Part shown: one piece after another, positions 45,211-57,951 of the stretch | How positions within the stretch are numbered: the stretch's first letter is position 1 | Layout: every line of letters begins with the position of its first letter | Origin: Timema cristinae | Taxonomy: Eukaryota; Arthropoda; Insecta; Phasmatodea; Timematidae | NCBI GenBank assembly: GCA_039000515.1 | Contig: JBCFYV010000012.1 | Coordinates: 15,716,228 to 15,780,227 of the forward strand | Direction: 5' to 3' | Length of the DNA: 64,000 nt | Made by a program: the position numbers and the translations under genes | The notes under the pieces: model-generated | What the model was told of the DNA's origin: nothing | The model's database searches: none | The model's input: only the letters and a program-made list of their open reading frames with translations

Positions 45211-46448
45211 TAAATTATACATGTTGAAAAATGACACTTCAACACAGGAGTCGAACCTGAGGCCTTTACTTATGATGCATGGTTGTATTGAACAATATTA
45301 GACAGAGCAGCGATAATAATGTTAATTTCATCATATTTTTAATTTAGTAGAACTACACCTTCATCTTAAAGTTAATAAACTAAACTAGGTAACTTGTTTT
45401 CCTTAGATATCACTCTTTGAGGCACTTCTTTTATATTTGAATCTATTTCCAAATAATGATAATGAATATATATTTTGTTAAAACAGGTCACAATGAGTTG
45501 TATATTGCTTGCTTGGAAATGTATGTATATTTTACAACCCATCTGTGAATTTTCTCATTCCATGGAATGGACAAAAAATAGTTCATTTTATGAATTATTG
45601 TCCAGTGCTTTTACATCATTTTACAATGGAAGGTTAGGTTAAAATAGGTTGGGTTATTTTAATATAATTAATAACTTTAAACAAACGTCACATAAGCTCA
45701 TAGTAGATATAAAATAAGTTCCAATTTATGAAAGGGGCAAATTCTGCCCGTTTTGTGACATGGTAAGGAAGAGAGGCTAGTTCACAAAATGAACAAATAT
45801 TTGCCCTATTCATGCAATAGGCACTTTCACTATTTGGGTGTAACATATACATGGTAAAAAGGCATTAAGTGGTTCATACATTTTTTTTTTATATACACTA
45901 GTGCAGACAAAATATGATCTTGATGGGGAGTTTGATTTCTTTTCATCTAATTTTATACCTAATAATTGAAACTAATATTGAATAGTAATAAAATATATTT
46001 CCTTTTCACTGTTGTTTTCTAAACTCTCAAAGCGGATTATGTTGCATTTTCACTCAAATTCGCATTAATACTTTCTTAAGTTGAGTTATTAATAAAATTC
46101 ATGTCAAAAACATATGTATAACAAAGAATGTACGAGGCTAATAAAAAATATAAAATAAAACAAATTCATATGATCTGCAATAATTATTTCAAGAAAACCT
46201 AAGAATTGCAATTTTATCTTAAGATTATTTTGTGGTATCATTGATTTGTCTTTCAGTTACTGCGATTTGTAACTAATTATTACAAATCAATAAGTACTAT
46301 ATTTAGAAGTACAGTATAGTCTCATTAGTTGAGTAAAACAGGATCTGGCCCATGTAAAACTATCAAAAACTTGAATTACAAGGAATAACCGGAAAAAAAA
46401 ATTGGAACATTTTCTTGTTTTTTTTTTAATTTAAAAAATCTGACATAT
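45211..46448. other. non-coding stretch, SINE scrap
   Basis: 45228-45290 matches family 4 SINE in complement (AAAAATGACACTTCAACACA, GGAGTCGAACCTGAGG). Rest AT-rich without recognised content. Confidence 0.4.
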
Positions 46449-46788
46449 TAGGGGTGTGCGAAGCTTTAAAAATTTTGACTTCAATTTGAAAGTGAAATTA
46501 CAGATTTAACAATTGCGAAGCTTCTTATAAAAAATATAAAATAATTACATTACATTTTGGGATGATATCGTAATTTATCATTTTAAGACTAAATATATTT
46601 ATCTTTGAAATATAGCATTTTGTAAATTATATTTGGTGCCCAAATTTACAATATTATGCAAAGTATAATATTTGTATTCATTGCTTAACAATTTTTTTTA
46701 TAAATATTTGAACTTCGACTCGGTAATATTTCATATTATTCAATTTGGCTTCGCTTCAAATTAATAAAATGAATTTTGCAGAAGCCTA
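46449..46788. mobile_element. short non-autonomous hAT of the GTGTGCGAAG family
   Basis: Left end TAGGGGTGTGCGAAGCTTTA; right end in complement TAGGCTTCTGCAAAATTC. Same terminus family as 42144-44009. Flanks TGACATAT and ATGTATAT match weakly. Confidence 0.5.
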
Positions 46789-49398
46789 ATGTATATAATA
46801 CATAATTTTGAAGTAAACCAAAACAAAAATCATTTGGTGCATATACACATGTTATACATATATTATTGAAATTTAAAAAAAAAAGTGTTTTCTGCTTTTG
46901 CCGTTATCGATGTGTTCTTGCCATTTCACACCCAGTAAGTTGTCATAAAATGATTGTCAAGTTTTCTGCATCAATTTATTCTTGATTATTATTACTCATT
47001 TATTGCTAGTTAAGAGGATGTGTTATGTGTACCAGGCATATCCTTACCTCAAAATATATGGAATTTCAAACTATTGAGACTTAACTGTATTTTAGTTACA
47101 CAAATAAACAGTCACTTTTAAGGCCCATGCATTTTAATAGTTTGTGAATTTTTTCCGAATTTGATTATTGCAAATAAAGTGACCATTATGCCCATAAGAG
47201 AGCACTTTGCTTAAGGTCACTTTTTTTTAATAGTAGGAATGCATTAGATAAGTTGATGATCTAGTCAACGTTAACAAAGTGCCGTGCAACTGCGTTGTTA
47301 TGTTTACAATAAGTTACTTAGCTTCACATAAGCAAAAATCAATGCCATAAAAGTGTATTAAAAATATTATTTTTTTAACTGTAAACTAGCAGCTATTTAC
47401 TCTCTCTCTCTCTCTCTTTGACTATAGTAACATGGCTCCATCTTCTTTTATCAGAAATGATCCCACACCTTTCAGCAAGGTCAGTTATTCATGCCTTACT
47501 AGGGGAGTAAGAGTATTTTATTGCAAGGCAATTCAAAAATGAAATTTCGGGAAGATTTTTTCTTCTTACTTAAATCATGTCTATTTTGACACCCAAACAA
47601 GATATTAAACAAAAACATACACTTTGTAGTTTTGAGTTAACTTAATTGTTTGTCAGAATGCTATAATCAGGGCTGTCTCATGTGGGTGACCACCCGAGGT
47701 GCACCGCTGCTGATTCTGGCTTAAAAATATATAAGTTAAGACTCAATTTTATTTTATTAATTTTTTCCTCAGGATTTTCACAAATATTCGAATACCTTCA
47801 TCTTTTCAATTTTCACTATGCCTACAGTCGAGTATAAAGAATAATTTTATTTAGCGTGTATTTCACTTCGATTAGCAATAATCAAGAAAAACAACAGGCA
47901 CAAACATACATGAATTTTTTTTCTTGTAATGAAAAATAATTATTATTTTCAAAGTCATAAGACAATTATTGTTTGGTCCAAAATTAGGCCTATGTTTTAG
48001 AAGCGGTGAAAAAATTAAAGCTAGCCTGACACATAATTATGCTTTAGGTGGCCTTGATTGTTATAAAATACATGAACTCAATATTTACCAAAGAATTAAG
48101 AAATGTGCAATAAAATATTATCTTCATTACAAAAAAAATGGGCTTGCCTAATTTTTTTTTAATATTTCTTGATATAAACAATAGTTTGATCAGTGGATTA
48201 TTAAGATTACTGATTACTCTGTTAAAGTGTGAGATAACTAGCGCTAAGAGGAATTAACTAATTAGGTTATATTGTATTTGTTTGAATATTTGGTGTCCCA
48301 TTTGTCTTTCTTATCTAAAAATAAGTTAAGGTCATTATTTTTTTAACAAAAATATTTTTATGGCCAAATAAAGTAAAACATTGCCCCAGTAGATATGATT
48401 GGTTTAATTTTTCCAACATAAAATATCTCATGTTCATAACAAATATTAGAGAACTGTTGATGCCATAAGGTCAAAAATTAAACTGAACATGGTGCAAATT
48501 AATTTTCATTTAAAAAACATAACTTTGAATCTTAGACAAATTAGTGTGCTTCTAGCAATTTCCAATTTTTTTTGCAAGCCTAGTATTTATATTTTTTATT
48601 TAATCTAATAATTTTTTAAAAAGAGCAAGAAAATGCCTTAGTGAATTTATAACATAAAAATTGGTGCATTTTGATATGAATATGATGGTTTCCATCTCTA
48701 ACCTTTTTCAATATTTAGTTATTTCATAATCTTTAGTATGTATGTGGCCTTAACTTTGACTTTGTTATGTTTCACCAGATTTCAAATTGACATGAACACT
48801 TTGCTTATTTAAATGGCAATCATGTCATAACACTTATTTATATTTTGTTAATTAATTTACAATGTTACCGTATGTTTTATCAATGTTTATGTCCTTTGAC
48901 ATGGTAAATAAAGTTATTTTTCTTGATTTTTTGATATGATTAAATATATTTATTTTATTCAAATATTTATGGTAAAATATGATTGTGTAAGTCTGTGAAT
49001 AATGTAATAAATTATTTGTGTTCAAAAATGAAATACATAAAGTTGCATGTTAAATTATTTTAAATAAAAAGTTGTTGCAATAAAGGAAAACTGAAATTGT
49101 ATATATAAAATGGGTAACAGTAAAATGTGTGTCACCACCTTTATAATGTAATCGCCTTTTTAAAGTTAAGATAATTAAAATATTTCATCTTTGAATTATT
49201 TTCATTGATAGTCAGGTTTTTTTAATTCTTTGAAAAGTTCTTGAATGAAAAAAGATACCAATACAGTCAGGACGAGAATATTATTTTATCTAAGTACATC
49301 CCTATATTATTATATAGATATTTGCTAGTTATTTTAAATCATTGTAGTTTGGTCAGTCATTTCCTTAAAGTTTATAACAAAAAAATCCTATTGAAAGG

Positions 49399-49403
<5 letters not shown>
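46789..49403. other. non-coding stretch, no gene seen
   Basis: Contains (TC)n at 47401-47419 and a possible hAT end near 47669 (CAGGGCTGTCTCATGTGGGT). The segment after the TC tract has a short ATG frame encoding MAPSSFIRNDPTPFSK before a GTCAG; too short to call. Otherwise AT-rich. Confidence 0.4.
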
Positions 49404-49445
<42 letters not shown>

Positions 49446-49712
49446 GCACCGTGTCTTACTACCTGTTCGGGTTATACACACTTACGCTAATGTGTAATGG
49501 TAGGGTGATTGTGAGATGAAATGGAGGACCTACAATTTAACGTGGAATCCGAACCACGGTGGAGGCCTGGCATTCCCCACATTCACAAGATATCTTGTCA
49601 GAGGTGAAGGAAGGGTTTGGAAATCAGATAAATTTGTGCCGGGACCGAGGATTGAACCCCGGCCGCCAGCACAGAAGTCTGACACCTTACCCCTAGACCA
49701 CCAGGTCACCCA
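49404..49712 (-). repeat. full-length tRNA-derived SINE, family 1, with 13-bp target duplication
   Basis: Complement of the 34730-35007 copy, with the ATT tail expanded at 49404-49445. TTGAAAGGTGTTA flanks it (49391-49403 and 49713-49725). The near-identity of the two copies and perfect duplication mark a recent insertion. The open frames on both strands here belong to the SINE and are not genes. Confidence 0.9.
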
Positions 49713-49725
49713 TTTGAAAGGTGTT

Positions 49726-50234
49726 AAAAATTTAATTTGACTTGGACAGTGCATACTGGTAATAAATCACACTATTTATGTGTGAGTATTTTTATGTATT
49801 TTAATTAACTATGAATATAAAACAAAATAGTTTTAAGGTCTACTAAATGTGTAAACATTACCTGAATATTAAAATTTTGAATTTTGCAGAATTTCATAGA
49901 TGCTTAAATTATATAACTAAACATTAGTATGCAAGTAACCTGAACAGGTAGTAAGACGCAATGCTAAAAGATAAATAAAAAATAAGCACTAGTACACTTA
50001 AGTGTTATTTATTGGTAACTTATTGCAGCTTTATAGTAAGAGAGCACAACAGGACTAAGTTCAGCCGTTTACAACTTTTCTCAGTAGGGGTAGGTGGCCA
50101 GTGACTTTATTTCTCGAGAATATTTAACAAGTTGAACCCTAGCTGTAATGGTCCCTCATATATGTTACAGTTAATAGAAACTACCAACTTGATAATAGTA
50201 ACAAATTAATACAACTATTTCTATGCCTTAAAAA
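49726..50234. other. non-coding stretch with SINE tail scrap
   Basis: 49935-49970 has CTGAACAGGTAGTAAGACGC and ATGCTAAAAG, a detached SINE tail. Rest AT-rich. Confidence 0.4.
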
Positions 50235-50445
50235 TGGATTCATTTACTCATTTTGTTAGATGTTGGAATAAACTGTTGAAGATGAGATTGGGTCTCAATC
50301 CTGGTCAGGTGCACTGAAGGTGGTTTTTCCACACTCCCTCCATGCAAACTCGGGAGCATTTCTTCTTAATCCATAACCCATTAGAGTAATTAGTACATAG
50401 AGGTATAACCCGAACGGATATTAAGACGTGGTGCTAAAAAAACAC
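50235..50445 (+). repeat. tRNA-derived SINE, family 3 copy
   Basis: Head GTTAGATGTTGGAATAAACTG, B-box region GGGTCTCAATCCTGGTCAGG, body GGTGGTTTTTCCACACTCC and CCCATTAGAGTAATTAGTAC, tail CGAACGGATATTAAGACG. Confidence 0.7.
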
Positions 50446-50964
50446 TAAATATTAACATTATTTATTACAATCTATTCACTATAACATTAATACTTTCTGT
50501 TAAGTGTTAGATTACTGGTCTGGGTCCTGGTTGTTAGCAAATTTCACTTGAAAAATTTCACTTGAGAAAAAAAATATAGATTTGAATCTTGGATTTTAAA
50601 TTTTCCCTCCAATCCTTTAGGGTTTGAGGTCCCACCCCTAACATTTAGCTATTATTTATATAGCTTGGCATATATATTTTGTTTCTTATGTTCCCCAATA
50701 AAAATACTTTGTGTGGATGATACAGAGTATTTCTTTAGTTACGTTATCAACATTTACTGTTTTATCTCTTAGACATTGATCTCTATTATATTTGCCAATA
50801 ATGTGGGTTTTAACTAACAAATAATTGTGTATTTGTATCTGCAGATCACCGACTTTTATTGATGTTTATTACATTTTAATACTTACATCCACTACTGTTT
50901 CCAGCCTGTGCCCTGGGTCAGTTTTTTATTCAAGCAATATTTTTCAATTATCGGCTTGCTAGGC
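50446..50964. other. non-coding stretch, no feature seen
   Basis: AT-rich DNA; nothing recognised. Confidence 0.4.
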
Positions 50965-51150
50965 CTGTCGTAGTTTCATATGCCTTATAATCTAACTCAA
51001 GACTAGGACAGGCACAACATCCAGTCTTTGGCCGTTAATTTATCAATGTTAAAGGGTAAACCTATATTTTCATCAATGATAAATTTTTGACCATTCTAGG
51101 AATCAAACCCGAGACGCTACCGACTGAGGTCTCTGACCTGAGGATGATGT
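50965..51150 (-). repeat. tRNA-derived SINE, family 2 copy
   Basis: Complement of the 12409-12665 family: GTTTGATTCCTAG (B box), GGTTTACCCTTTAACATTG, TTAACGGCCAAAGACTGGAT, GATTATAAGGCATATGAAAC. More diverged than family 1 copies. Confidence 0.7.
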
Positions 51151-51189
51151 AGAATGACATTGAAATTAGTTGTCAAATGGTGGCTGCTC

Positions 51190-52270
51190 ATGTAGCATCA
51201 TAACTTAGGGGCCACAGGGGCCAGGCCCCACCAACATTTTCCCTTCTTTTTTTTTTTATTCTATAAACTAATTTGAACAAAAATATTAATATGCAATGGA
51301 GCACCATTCTACACATAGTGAATTATTGTATTCGTCATACAATATTCCAGTCAAGATTAATCATTCCAAGCTTCAAATGTCTTATGAGAGAAGCTACACA
51401 CAGTTATAGATATCTCCCAAGGATAATCCCCCTACCATTTAAGGTGCCAAGTTTACTCTAGCGAATGGGACCAGTCTGATGATAAAAGTCAGTCATATGA
51501 TAAAAGTGGTCTATTTTTTTTTTTGTGTGTTTGTGTGTCCATGTTTTAGTATGTGTTAAGACCCAATAAGTAAGTGACAAATGAACATGATTAATTAAAA
51601 TGGATAAAGCAAATTCTTTATTAAAAACTCTGTTTTCTTCATTAAAACTGCAAGAAAAACTTAAAAACTAAATGGTTAGGAGCACACCAGCCTAATATTT
51701 ATACATGTGAATGATAATAAAAAAACACTTTTTCTAATGCTAAGTTTGGTAAACAATTGTGGCTAACTGTGAGTGAAGAAAAAGAGCTTAGTTTGTTTTT
51801 ATTGTTTATTATTTGGTGGTGAGGGGTTGTGGACAGCGATAGGCTGTAAGGCTCTTAAACATCAATGTAAACAAATTAAAAATCATGAGAAATTTGCAAT
51901 TCATTTGGAAAATGCCTTTAAGTTTATAACAATTATTGGAACAGTAAATAGTTGCATCACAGATAGATTCCGCAATCAAAATTTCAGTCCAAAAACACAA
52001 TTAACAGTTGTCAAAAAATAGGCATATACTAGGCAGATTAGTAAAATGCTTAAAATACTGTGGCACTCATTAATTAGCATTAAGAGACAGATGTGCCCAA
52101 CTTTTGTACATGTAATATCATTTAATTTAAGAACTATATTATTTTATTATTTCTGTTTGTAGAGTTGTTTAATGATTTATTTTAAATATGAAAGCTTTAA
52201 TGAATATAATTTAATATTCTAACTCTTGATGAGGTCAAATCATTACTGGTAAACTTTGAACTGGCCCCCA
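51190..52270 (+). mobile_element. hAT element relic encoding a TTF zinc-finger domain
   Basis: Left end near 51205, CTTAGGGGCCACAGGGGCCA, then a plus-strand N-terminal transposase remnant. Right end not certain; GAACTGGCCCCCAAAAA near 52258 is a candidate. No catalytic domain survives. Confidence 0.5.
51773..52021 (+). pseudogene. TTF-type zinc finger remnant of hAT transposase
   Basis: The 82-residue frame starts KKKSLVCFYCLLFGGEGLW, then TAIGCKALKHQ, then IKNHEKFAIHLENAFKF. The spacing C-x2-C..W..G...H....I..HE....H is that of TTF-type zinc fingers at the N-terminus of zinc-finger MYM-like hAT transposases. Both Cys, the Trp and the HE..x..H residues survive. The protein then stops, so it is a truncated relic. 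It could encode a domesticated small zinc-finger protein, but nothing supports expression. Confidence 0.65.
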
Positions 52271-52562
52271 AAAAGAAAGCTCACTCTCTGCCATTAAATG
52301 CAACTCTTTGTGATTTTATAATTTCTAATATATTTTACTACACACTGATGTATTAACAAATATAGTATATTATCTCTCCTTACTAAATTTTAAAATGTGT
52401 TTCAAAAAACTTATTTGATGCTTCTTTAATGAAAAATCAATTTTGTAGAGGCTAGGATTTGATGTAGGGAAATAGTATTTGATTATTTGTTTAGTAGCCA
52501 TCCACTATCCACAGAGGTTATTAATCCTTTCACATCCACACCAGTGTTTACGTGATCTAGGG

Positions 52563-53129
52563 CAGATGCATCAAACTGTTTGACTATAGGGACCACAGTG
52601 GAAAACAGAAAATACTGAGGGGGGTGTGTGTTTGAAAAAAAAATAGAATAAGAAGTCCCTATATAAAACAATAAACATTCTATATGTATTTATTTTTACC
52701 AGAAATTTGGAACTTTTTATTTTCATCATTGGTATAATAATCAACCATATTTAAATCTTATGCTGAAGTCACTTTCATAGCTTTTGACGTGTATCTCTGT
52801 GAACCTTAAAACTTTCAGTAACTTTTCATATGAGAAAACTATTATTTTCATAAGTAACTACTGTAAAACATTGCTCATATCTGGTGCACAAATTCATCGA
52901 CTTTTGGGAATCAACCCCTATCAAAGAAATAAAACAGATTTGGTAGGCATGCATACCTTACATGTCATATTTCCATAAATTATGTCAAAATCTCCAAATA
53001 TCAAACTCCCAAATATTATATTTCAATAACATTTATAAAAAGAAGAAAAGGGATACATTGTGTATTGGTTTAATGCAATATCCGCAGGCCGCACAAACCA
53101 AGGTAAGGGCCACAAGTTTTACATGCCTG
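52563..53129. mobile_element. non-autonomous hAT with 8-bp duplication
   Basis: Left end CAGATGCATCAAACTGTTTG; right end in complement CAGGCATGTAAAACTTGTGG. Flanks ATCTAGGG (52555-52562) and ATCTAAAG (53130-53137), 6 of 8 with transitions. No transposase. Confidence 0.65.
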
Positions 53130-53137
53130 ATCTAAAG

Positions 53138-54184
53138 CGATTAAATGGATGGGGAGATTGAGATCAGAATTTCAGATGTGTTGGGGCTGGTTTATTATTG
53201 ATTTTATCATCCTTTCTCCACACTAAAATAGATGCACTTTATACAAGCTACTCTTTTTTATCCTTTTAGCTTTAAATAAAATTGGCATTATAAAATAATT
53301 ATTTATAAATCTTCTAATGCAAGATAAAAGTAACTCTCATCTGTGATTGCACTTATGATTAAACAAATCAATTGAATCCCACCTGCTTTTATACTCTCTG
53401 AAATACTTAGAAACTCTTTACACCACCCAGATCAAATTAACGAAGTATTTTGGAGGTGATTGATCAATGTTTTAAGACAAAACCAGTGACAGCGCTACAC
53501 ATGCCTTCCCCTCTGTGCAAATATTGACTGGCCACCTTAACCCTTTTTAATCTTCCACTCCTTGATCCCTCTTTGTCCCCTGCACTCATACTCTAATAAC
53601 ATTACAAAGTTTACAATTTTTCTATATTCTGCTCCTGACAATCGCCACCTGCCATATAGTATTATGTTCACTCCTTTTTTTTTTCTTTTTTAAGTTATAA
53701 TTTTGAAGACGAAAAAACTTGGGAAAGCAGATGCTGCACTAAACTATGGTTGGAACCAAATATAGCTGGTGAGTCAAATTCATTCAATTCTAAAGAGGCA
53801 CATTAAACATTCAAAATACTGAGGAAACCTATTTCAAACAATTCAATATGGTCACCAACTTAAATTAAAATAACTCTAACTTACTACCTTATTATAAAAA
53901 AGAAAATTAATATTATATAATTTAATAAGAATCACCCTCTATTTTTTCTTATCACTTTTTGGAGTTTAAATCAAACATTTTTTAATAAATCATCCATCTT
54001 TGAAAAGTTTAGATTTGATGAAATTAAATATGACAGGGTACTTATAATTTGGTTTCCTTGCTTTCTTTTTTTACTTTACTAACAAATTGGAAAAACTTAT
54101 GAAGCTTTTAAGACATGATTTTAACTTGTTCAACTTGTCTTCTCTCATTTTTCCTGCAGTCAAATCATATTTCTCCCAGCGGAT
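53138..54184. other. non-coding stretch, no feature seen
   Basis: AT-rich with a T run near 53680. No gene or repeat recognised. Confidence 0.4.
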
Positions 54185-56510
54185 ACTATACATATCTAAC
54201 CATGTCATTCTCTCATGGGGTAAGCAAGAAACTGTGCATATATTTCAGAAAACAACCCCATACTTAAACCATCCTCCCTAAATTTCTCCACACTTCCCTA
54301 ACCATGAATACACTGAGTCATGCATGCTCTTTTATTCTAATAACTTTTAAGGTTTCTTTTTTTTATACATTAATTTATAACATTTAGCCATGTCATGGCC
54401 TATCCATTCTTTTTGATCCACATACTCAACCTTCCTATATTTGCTTCGTCACTTGATCCACTCTCATCCTCTCAACATGGCCAAACCAACAGGATGTTTC
54501 TTTCACATTGATTATTGGATTAGTTTCAAAATACACTCCTTCAGCATATATTCGTTTCTGTCATAGGAGTTTTCCCACATACATTTCTTAGATTTATCAT
54601 TCCAACTGCATTCAACTTGCTCTTATCATTTTCCTGACAAACCCACACTTCACATCCATAAAACCATGTTGGCGTTAACACACTTCTATATACTGTAATA
54701 TTTGCCTCTTTTGATACTACTTAATTCTTTGAAATAACACATATATCCAACTACTCTTCGAGGTGTATTCACCCATCTGTTGATTTCACAATATATCCTT
54801 CCATTCTTACAGAACATTCTGTTAAGACACAAACTCATTCACAGTTTTCCATTTATACTAGTTTTGGAGACATTTATTCGAAGATCCATTCTGCTTGTCA
54901 CCACATTCAAACAATTTAATGTATTCTACAAATCACATTCACATTGTTCATTTGTACACAAACCGTGTCCTCACAAGAATCCCTCATATACTTACCCATG
55001 GAGACATAACACAACCTTGTCTAGCACCCTGTTCAATGTCATATACATTTACTAACCATGCATCCACACTTAAGCCTTTCACTTGTGATCCCATCTACAC
55101 CCACAGCTTTGGCATTCTTTAACACTTTAATAGTTCAGCCTCATTAATTCTTTCTTTCATTATAACATTTTCCATATTTCCTGTACTTTCTCTGCGTTTT
55201 TACCATACATTTGCTCAAAATATTCCCTCCATTGCTCTCTTATACTGTTTTCATCCAGGATCATCTCACCATATTCATTATAGATGCCATAGGTCTTTTC
55301 TTGCACACTTTGTTTCATTTTCTTTACCCACTTCCAGAACAGCTTTCAAAATCATACTGCTTACTTACTCTTTATTTTTATCTTTGGATATGTCCCACAT
55401 CTTTTTACGTCCTGATTCACCCTTTACAGTAATAATTCATTTGCATGCTTTTTTCTTTTCTCTCACAGCTTCTTTCGGCTGTTCATTGTTCATTCCACCA
55501 TGCATATATTTTAAGTTTCCCACCACCGCAGATCCACACACATCTTGTGTGCACTCAACTACAGCCTCTTTTATTCTGTTTCAAGCACTTTATATGTCAT
55601 TATAATTTATTTCGACATTCCATTCATGCTCTTGTGAAGTTAACTTTTCGCCCTGCAATCTTTCATATTGCACTTTCACACTTTTATCCTGAACTTTTCC
55701 ACTGTCATTTTTACTTGCTTAACACTCTTGTGTTGCTGTCTCACAAAATTCCTACCTAATTCAACTACAGATACTGATAAAAAGTGATCTGTACCATATT
55801 CAGCTCCACGCACAGCCCTAGTATTCTTTACTAAACTTCTAAGTGTATCATCATATACCACAAAATCAATCATAATTCTTTAAATCACACCATTGTAATA
55901 TATACAATTGAATATCTTTGTGATTAAACCATGTGTTCCATACAAATAAACTTTTTTATATTCATAAAACTCAATAACTCATTACTATTCTCGTTTATCC
56001 TGTCATCACTCTCTCTTTCTCTTAATTCTATCTTTGGGGCACTCACCCATCCATTCATATGTCCTAACAAGTTAATTATTTCGCCTGGTTCATATGCTTT
56101 CGATACTTCACTGGGCTCATTCCAAAACTCTGCTCTCACATTCTCGTCTTCACCCTCCACCGGAGAATAATCAGCAACAAACATAATTCTACGAATGCCT
56201 ATTTTCATATGTACCTATTGAAGTCTTGATGACACCAACTCATATCTTCTCACAAACAGCTTAGCTGTTGGACTTAGTTTTAAATCTATTTCCTGTCTTC
56301 TCACCTATTCATCCACACCTGACCCAGTGCCTGGCTACCATCACTCGTCATCAAACCATATTTGCCTTACCACTCGGTTTCACATACACACAGAGTATCA
56401 ATTTTTCTTCCAATCATTTCCTTTGACAGTTAATCCCCTTTACCACGTTCTCTCACATTCCATGTTCCAATAAATAGTTCATTTTATCGCCAGCTTGTTA
56501 ACAGATGAGC
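54185..56510 (-). mobile_element. LINE family A, long decayed copy
   Basis: The minus strand holds, in order, endonuclease remnants (about 56480-55690), fragments of RT (for example QGARQGCVMSPW near 55020), an ORF2 end with YMLKECILK near 54545, and a 3' UTR (GTGTGGAGAAATTTAGGGAG near 54285). The UTR and end motifs match copies at 7690, 18200 and 20465. RT is deleted and frameshifted. The many plus-strand open frames here are shadows. Confidence 0.8.
55676..56208 (-). pseudogene. AP-endonuclease domain remnant of LINE A
   Basis: The first minus frame (56208-55924) has VADYSPVEGEDENVR, then INLLGHMNGWVS. The usual block is LLGDMNGWVG, so the metal-binding Asp of GD.N is His. The second frame (55873-55676) has SLVKNTRAVRGAEYGTDHFL, the ....VRRGADVGSDHYLV block with the catalytic SDH/TDH pair intact. 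The order is right for an APE-type LINE endonuclease. A frame break separates them, and an N-terminal WN-type start is only faintly visible near 56470. Inactive. Confidence 0.75.
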
Positions 56511-57028
56511 CCTTCAGTTTTCAGTTTTAACCTCAGCTGCCCATCATAGCTTTGGTCATCTTGAGTCTAATATTGTACATTTTCTTTTAATAATCAGTTT
56601 AGAGTAGACCTGGTTACTAGCCTTGATCGTACCCACACCCATGATAGTATTCGCTGCTTACGGTAAGGATGTTGTACCGATTGGTGTTGGTACATTTTAG
56701 CCAGTGTGTGTGTGTGTGTTTTTTTTTTTTTTTCAGTCTCCTTATACATTTGTCCTGACATCTTATTTTACTATAAATCAGGAATTTTTCTGCTCTGTTC
56801 ATTTTACAATATGCCTTTTATATGTTTAATCCAAAGTTTTTACACATAATCTTTCTGGAATATAAACATATACTACTACTAAAACTACTTGTCCTTTTAT
56901 TGATCATTACCAATTTACCTCGATCTGTGCCTTTTAGCAACTCTGTCTACTATATATATCTATACCATTATTTAATTTATGATAACTTATAACTATACTG
57001 ACCCCTCTTTCCCTATTGAAGTTATTTG

Positions 57029-57030
<2 letters not shown>
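56511..57030. other. non-coding stretch between two LINEs
   Basis: Includes (GT)n and a T run near 56706-56735. Nothing else recognised. Confidence 0.4.

Positions 57031-57078
<48 letters not shown>
57031..57078. repeat. (TA)n microsatellite
   Basis: About 20 TA units followed by a T run, abutting the 3' end of the R1-like LINE. Confidence 0.9.
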
Positions 57079-57089
57079 CCTTTTGATGT

Positions 57090-57946
57090 GCTTTGGACTT
57101 AAATCAAACGTAACCTAACTTATTCCTAGTGCCATCGTCTACACAATCAGTTTATATCTTTCCTTGTAGGGAGTCCCATTTTCTTTTTATTCTCTGCTCA
57201 CTTCCTACCGTGACCAGTTGACATCCCTGGAGTGCTCGATAGCTCCAGCCCAGCATCACGCTTGTTTCCAAGCGAGCAGGACTCTTAAAATAAGGAACAA
57301 CTTCCGACGTCTCATATGTATCCACTTTCTTTCTCCTCTAGCCAGTATTCCAGGCATCCCTAGTTCATTAGAGATATTTATCATTGCTATCCCTGAGACG
57401 CCTTTCCTTAGCTAGAGCTCTAGATATATCCAGAGTCCATCAAAATCTAGTCCACCCTCCCTTTTATTACACTTTCTGTGTTTTGTTTCACCAGTTCGGA
57501 AAGTCTCGTCTAATTTGTAGGCTCCAGAAAGTCTCATGAGAATTCTCCTCTGAAGGCATCTGAGTTTCCTTTTAGCTCTGTCCCCTCTCAGTTGTTGTGC
57601 CCATACTCCTGCTCCATATCCCACTATGGACACAAGCAACGCTTGATGGTATAGTCAAATCAGTTTTAAGGGCAGATGGCAGCTGCCCTACACTGACTAT
57701 CCCATTCATAACCCACAAGGCTCTCCCGCATACGTTGTCCATGTGAGCTAGGAAGCTACGCTTCTCGTCAATCGTCACCCCCAGGTATCTAACCATTTTC
57801 CTCCTCCTAATTGTTTGTTCTGCTATCTTAATTATCGGATCTCTCTTAAGCACTCCCCTGAGCAGCATGTAGGTTGTCTTCGCTGGCGCCATGCTGAGTC
57901 TTACTTTCCTACGTCATTTATCCAAGCCGCTCAGTACCTTTGTAAC
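57090..57946 (-). pseudogene. R1-like RT, 3' half (thumb and C-terminal region)
   Basis: Minus-strand reading starts NVTKVLSGLDK, passes a stop, then RRKVRLSMAPAKTTYMLLRG, then RRRKMVRYLGVTIDEKRSF. These are the K.E.MLL.G and YLGV.LD blocks after the palm in R1-clade RTs. About 57640-57520 has SIVGYGAGVWA, then RCLQRRILMRLSGAYK, the block following the RT. A degenerate tail reading REKRKWDSLQG near 57165 fits the usual RW...W.....GR C-terminal motif. Several stops and shifts; inactive. Confidence 0.75.
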
Positions 57947-57951
57947 ATTAC

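Noticed and set aside
44933..45301. 122-codon plus-strand frame
   Set aside because: Crosses a hAT terminus (45166-45210) and a SINE scrap; no domain motif.
47451..47510. Short ATG frame MAPSSFIRNDPTPFSK followed by a GT
   Set aside because: Only 16 codons, no downstream partner exon found.
49516..49754. Open frames on both strands of the 49.4-49.75 kb segment
   Set aside because: They lie in a full-length SINE with tRNA boxes and target duplication; the frames are chance products.
54780..56170. Several plus-strand open frames of 70-100 codons
   Set aside because: They are antisense shadows of the minus-strand LINE A endonuclease and RT remnants; composition is Leu/Ser/His/Phe-rich as expected for such shadows.
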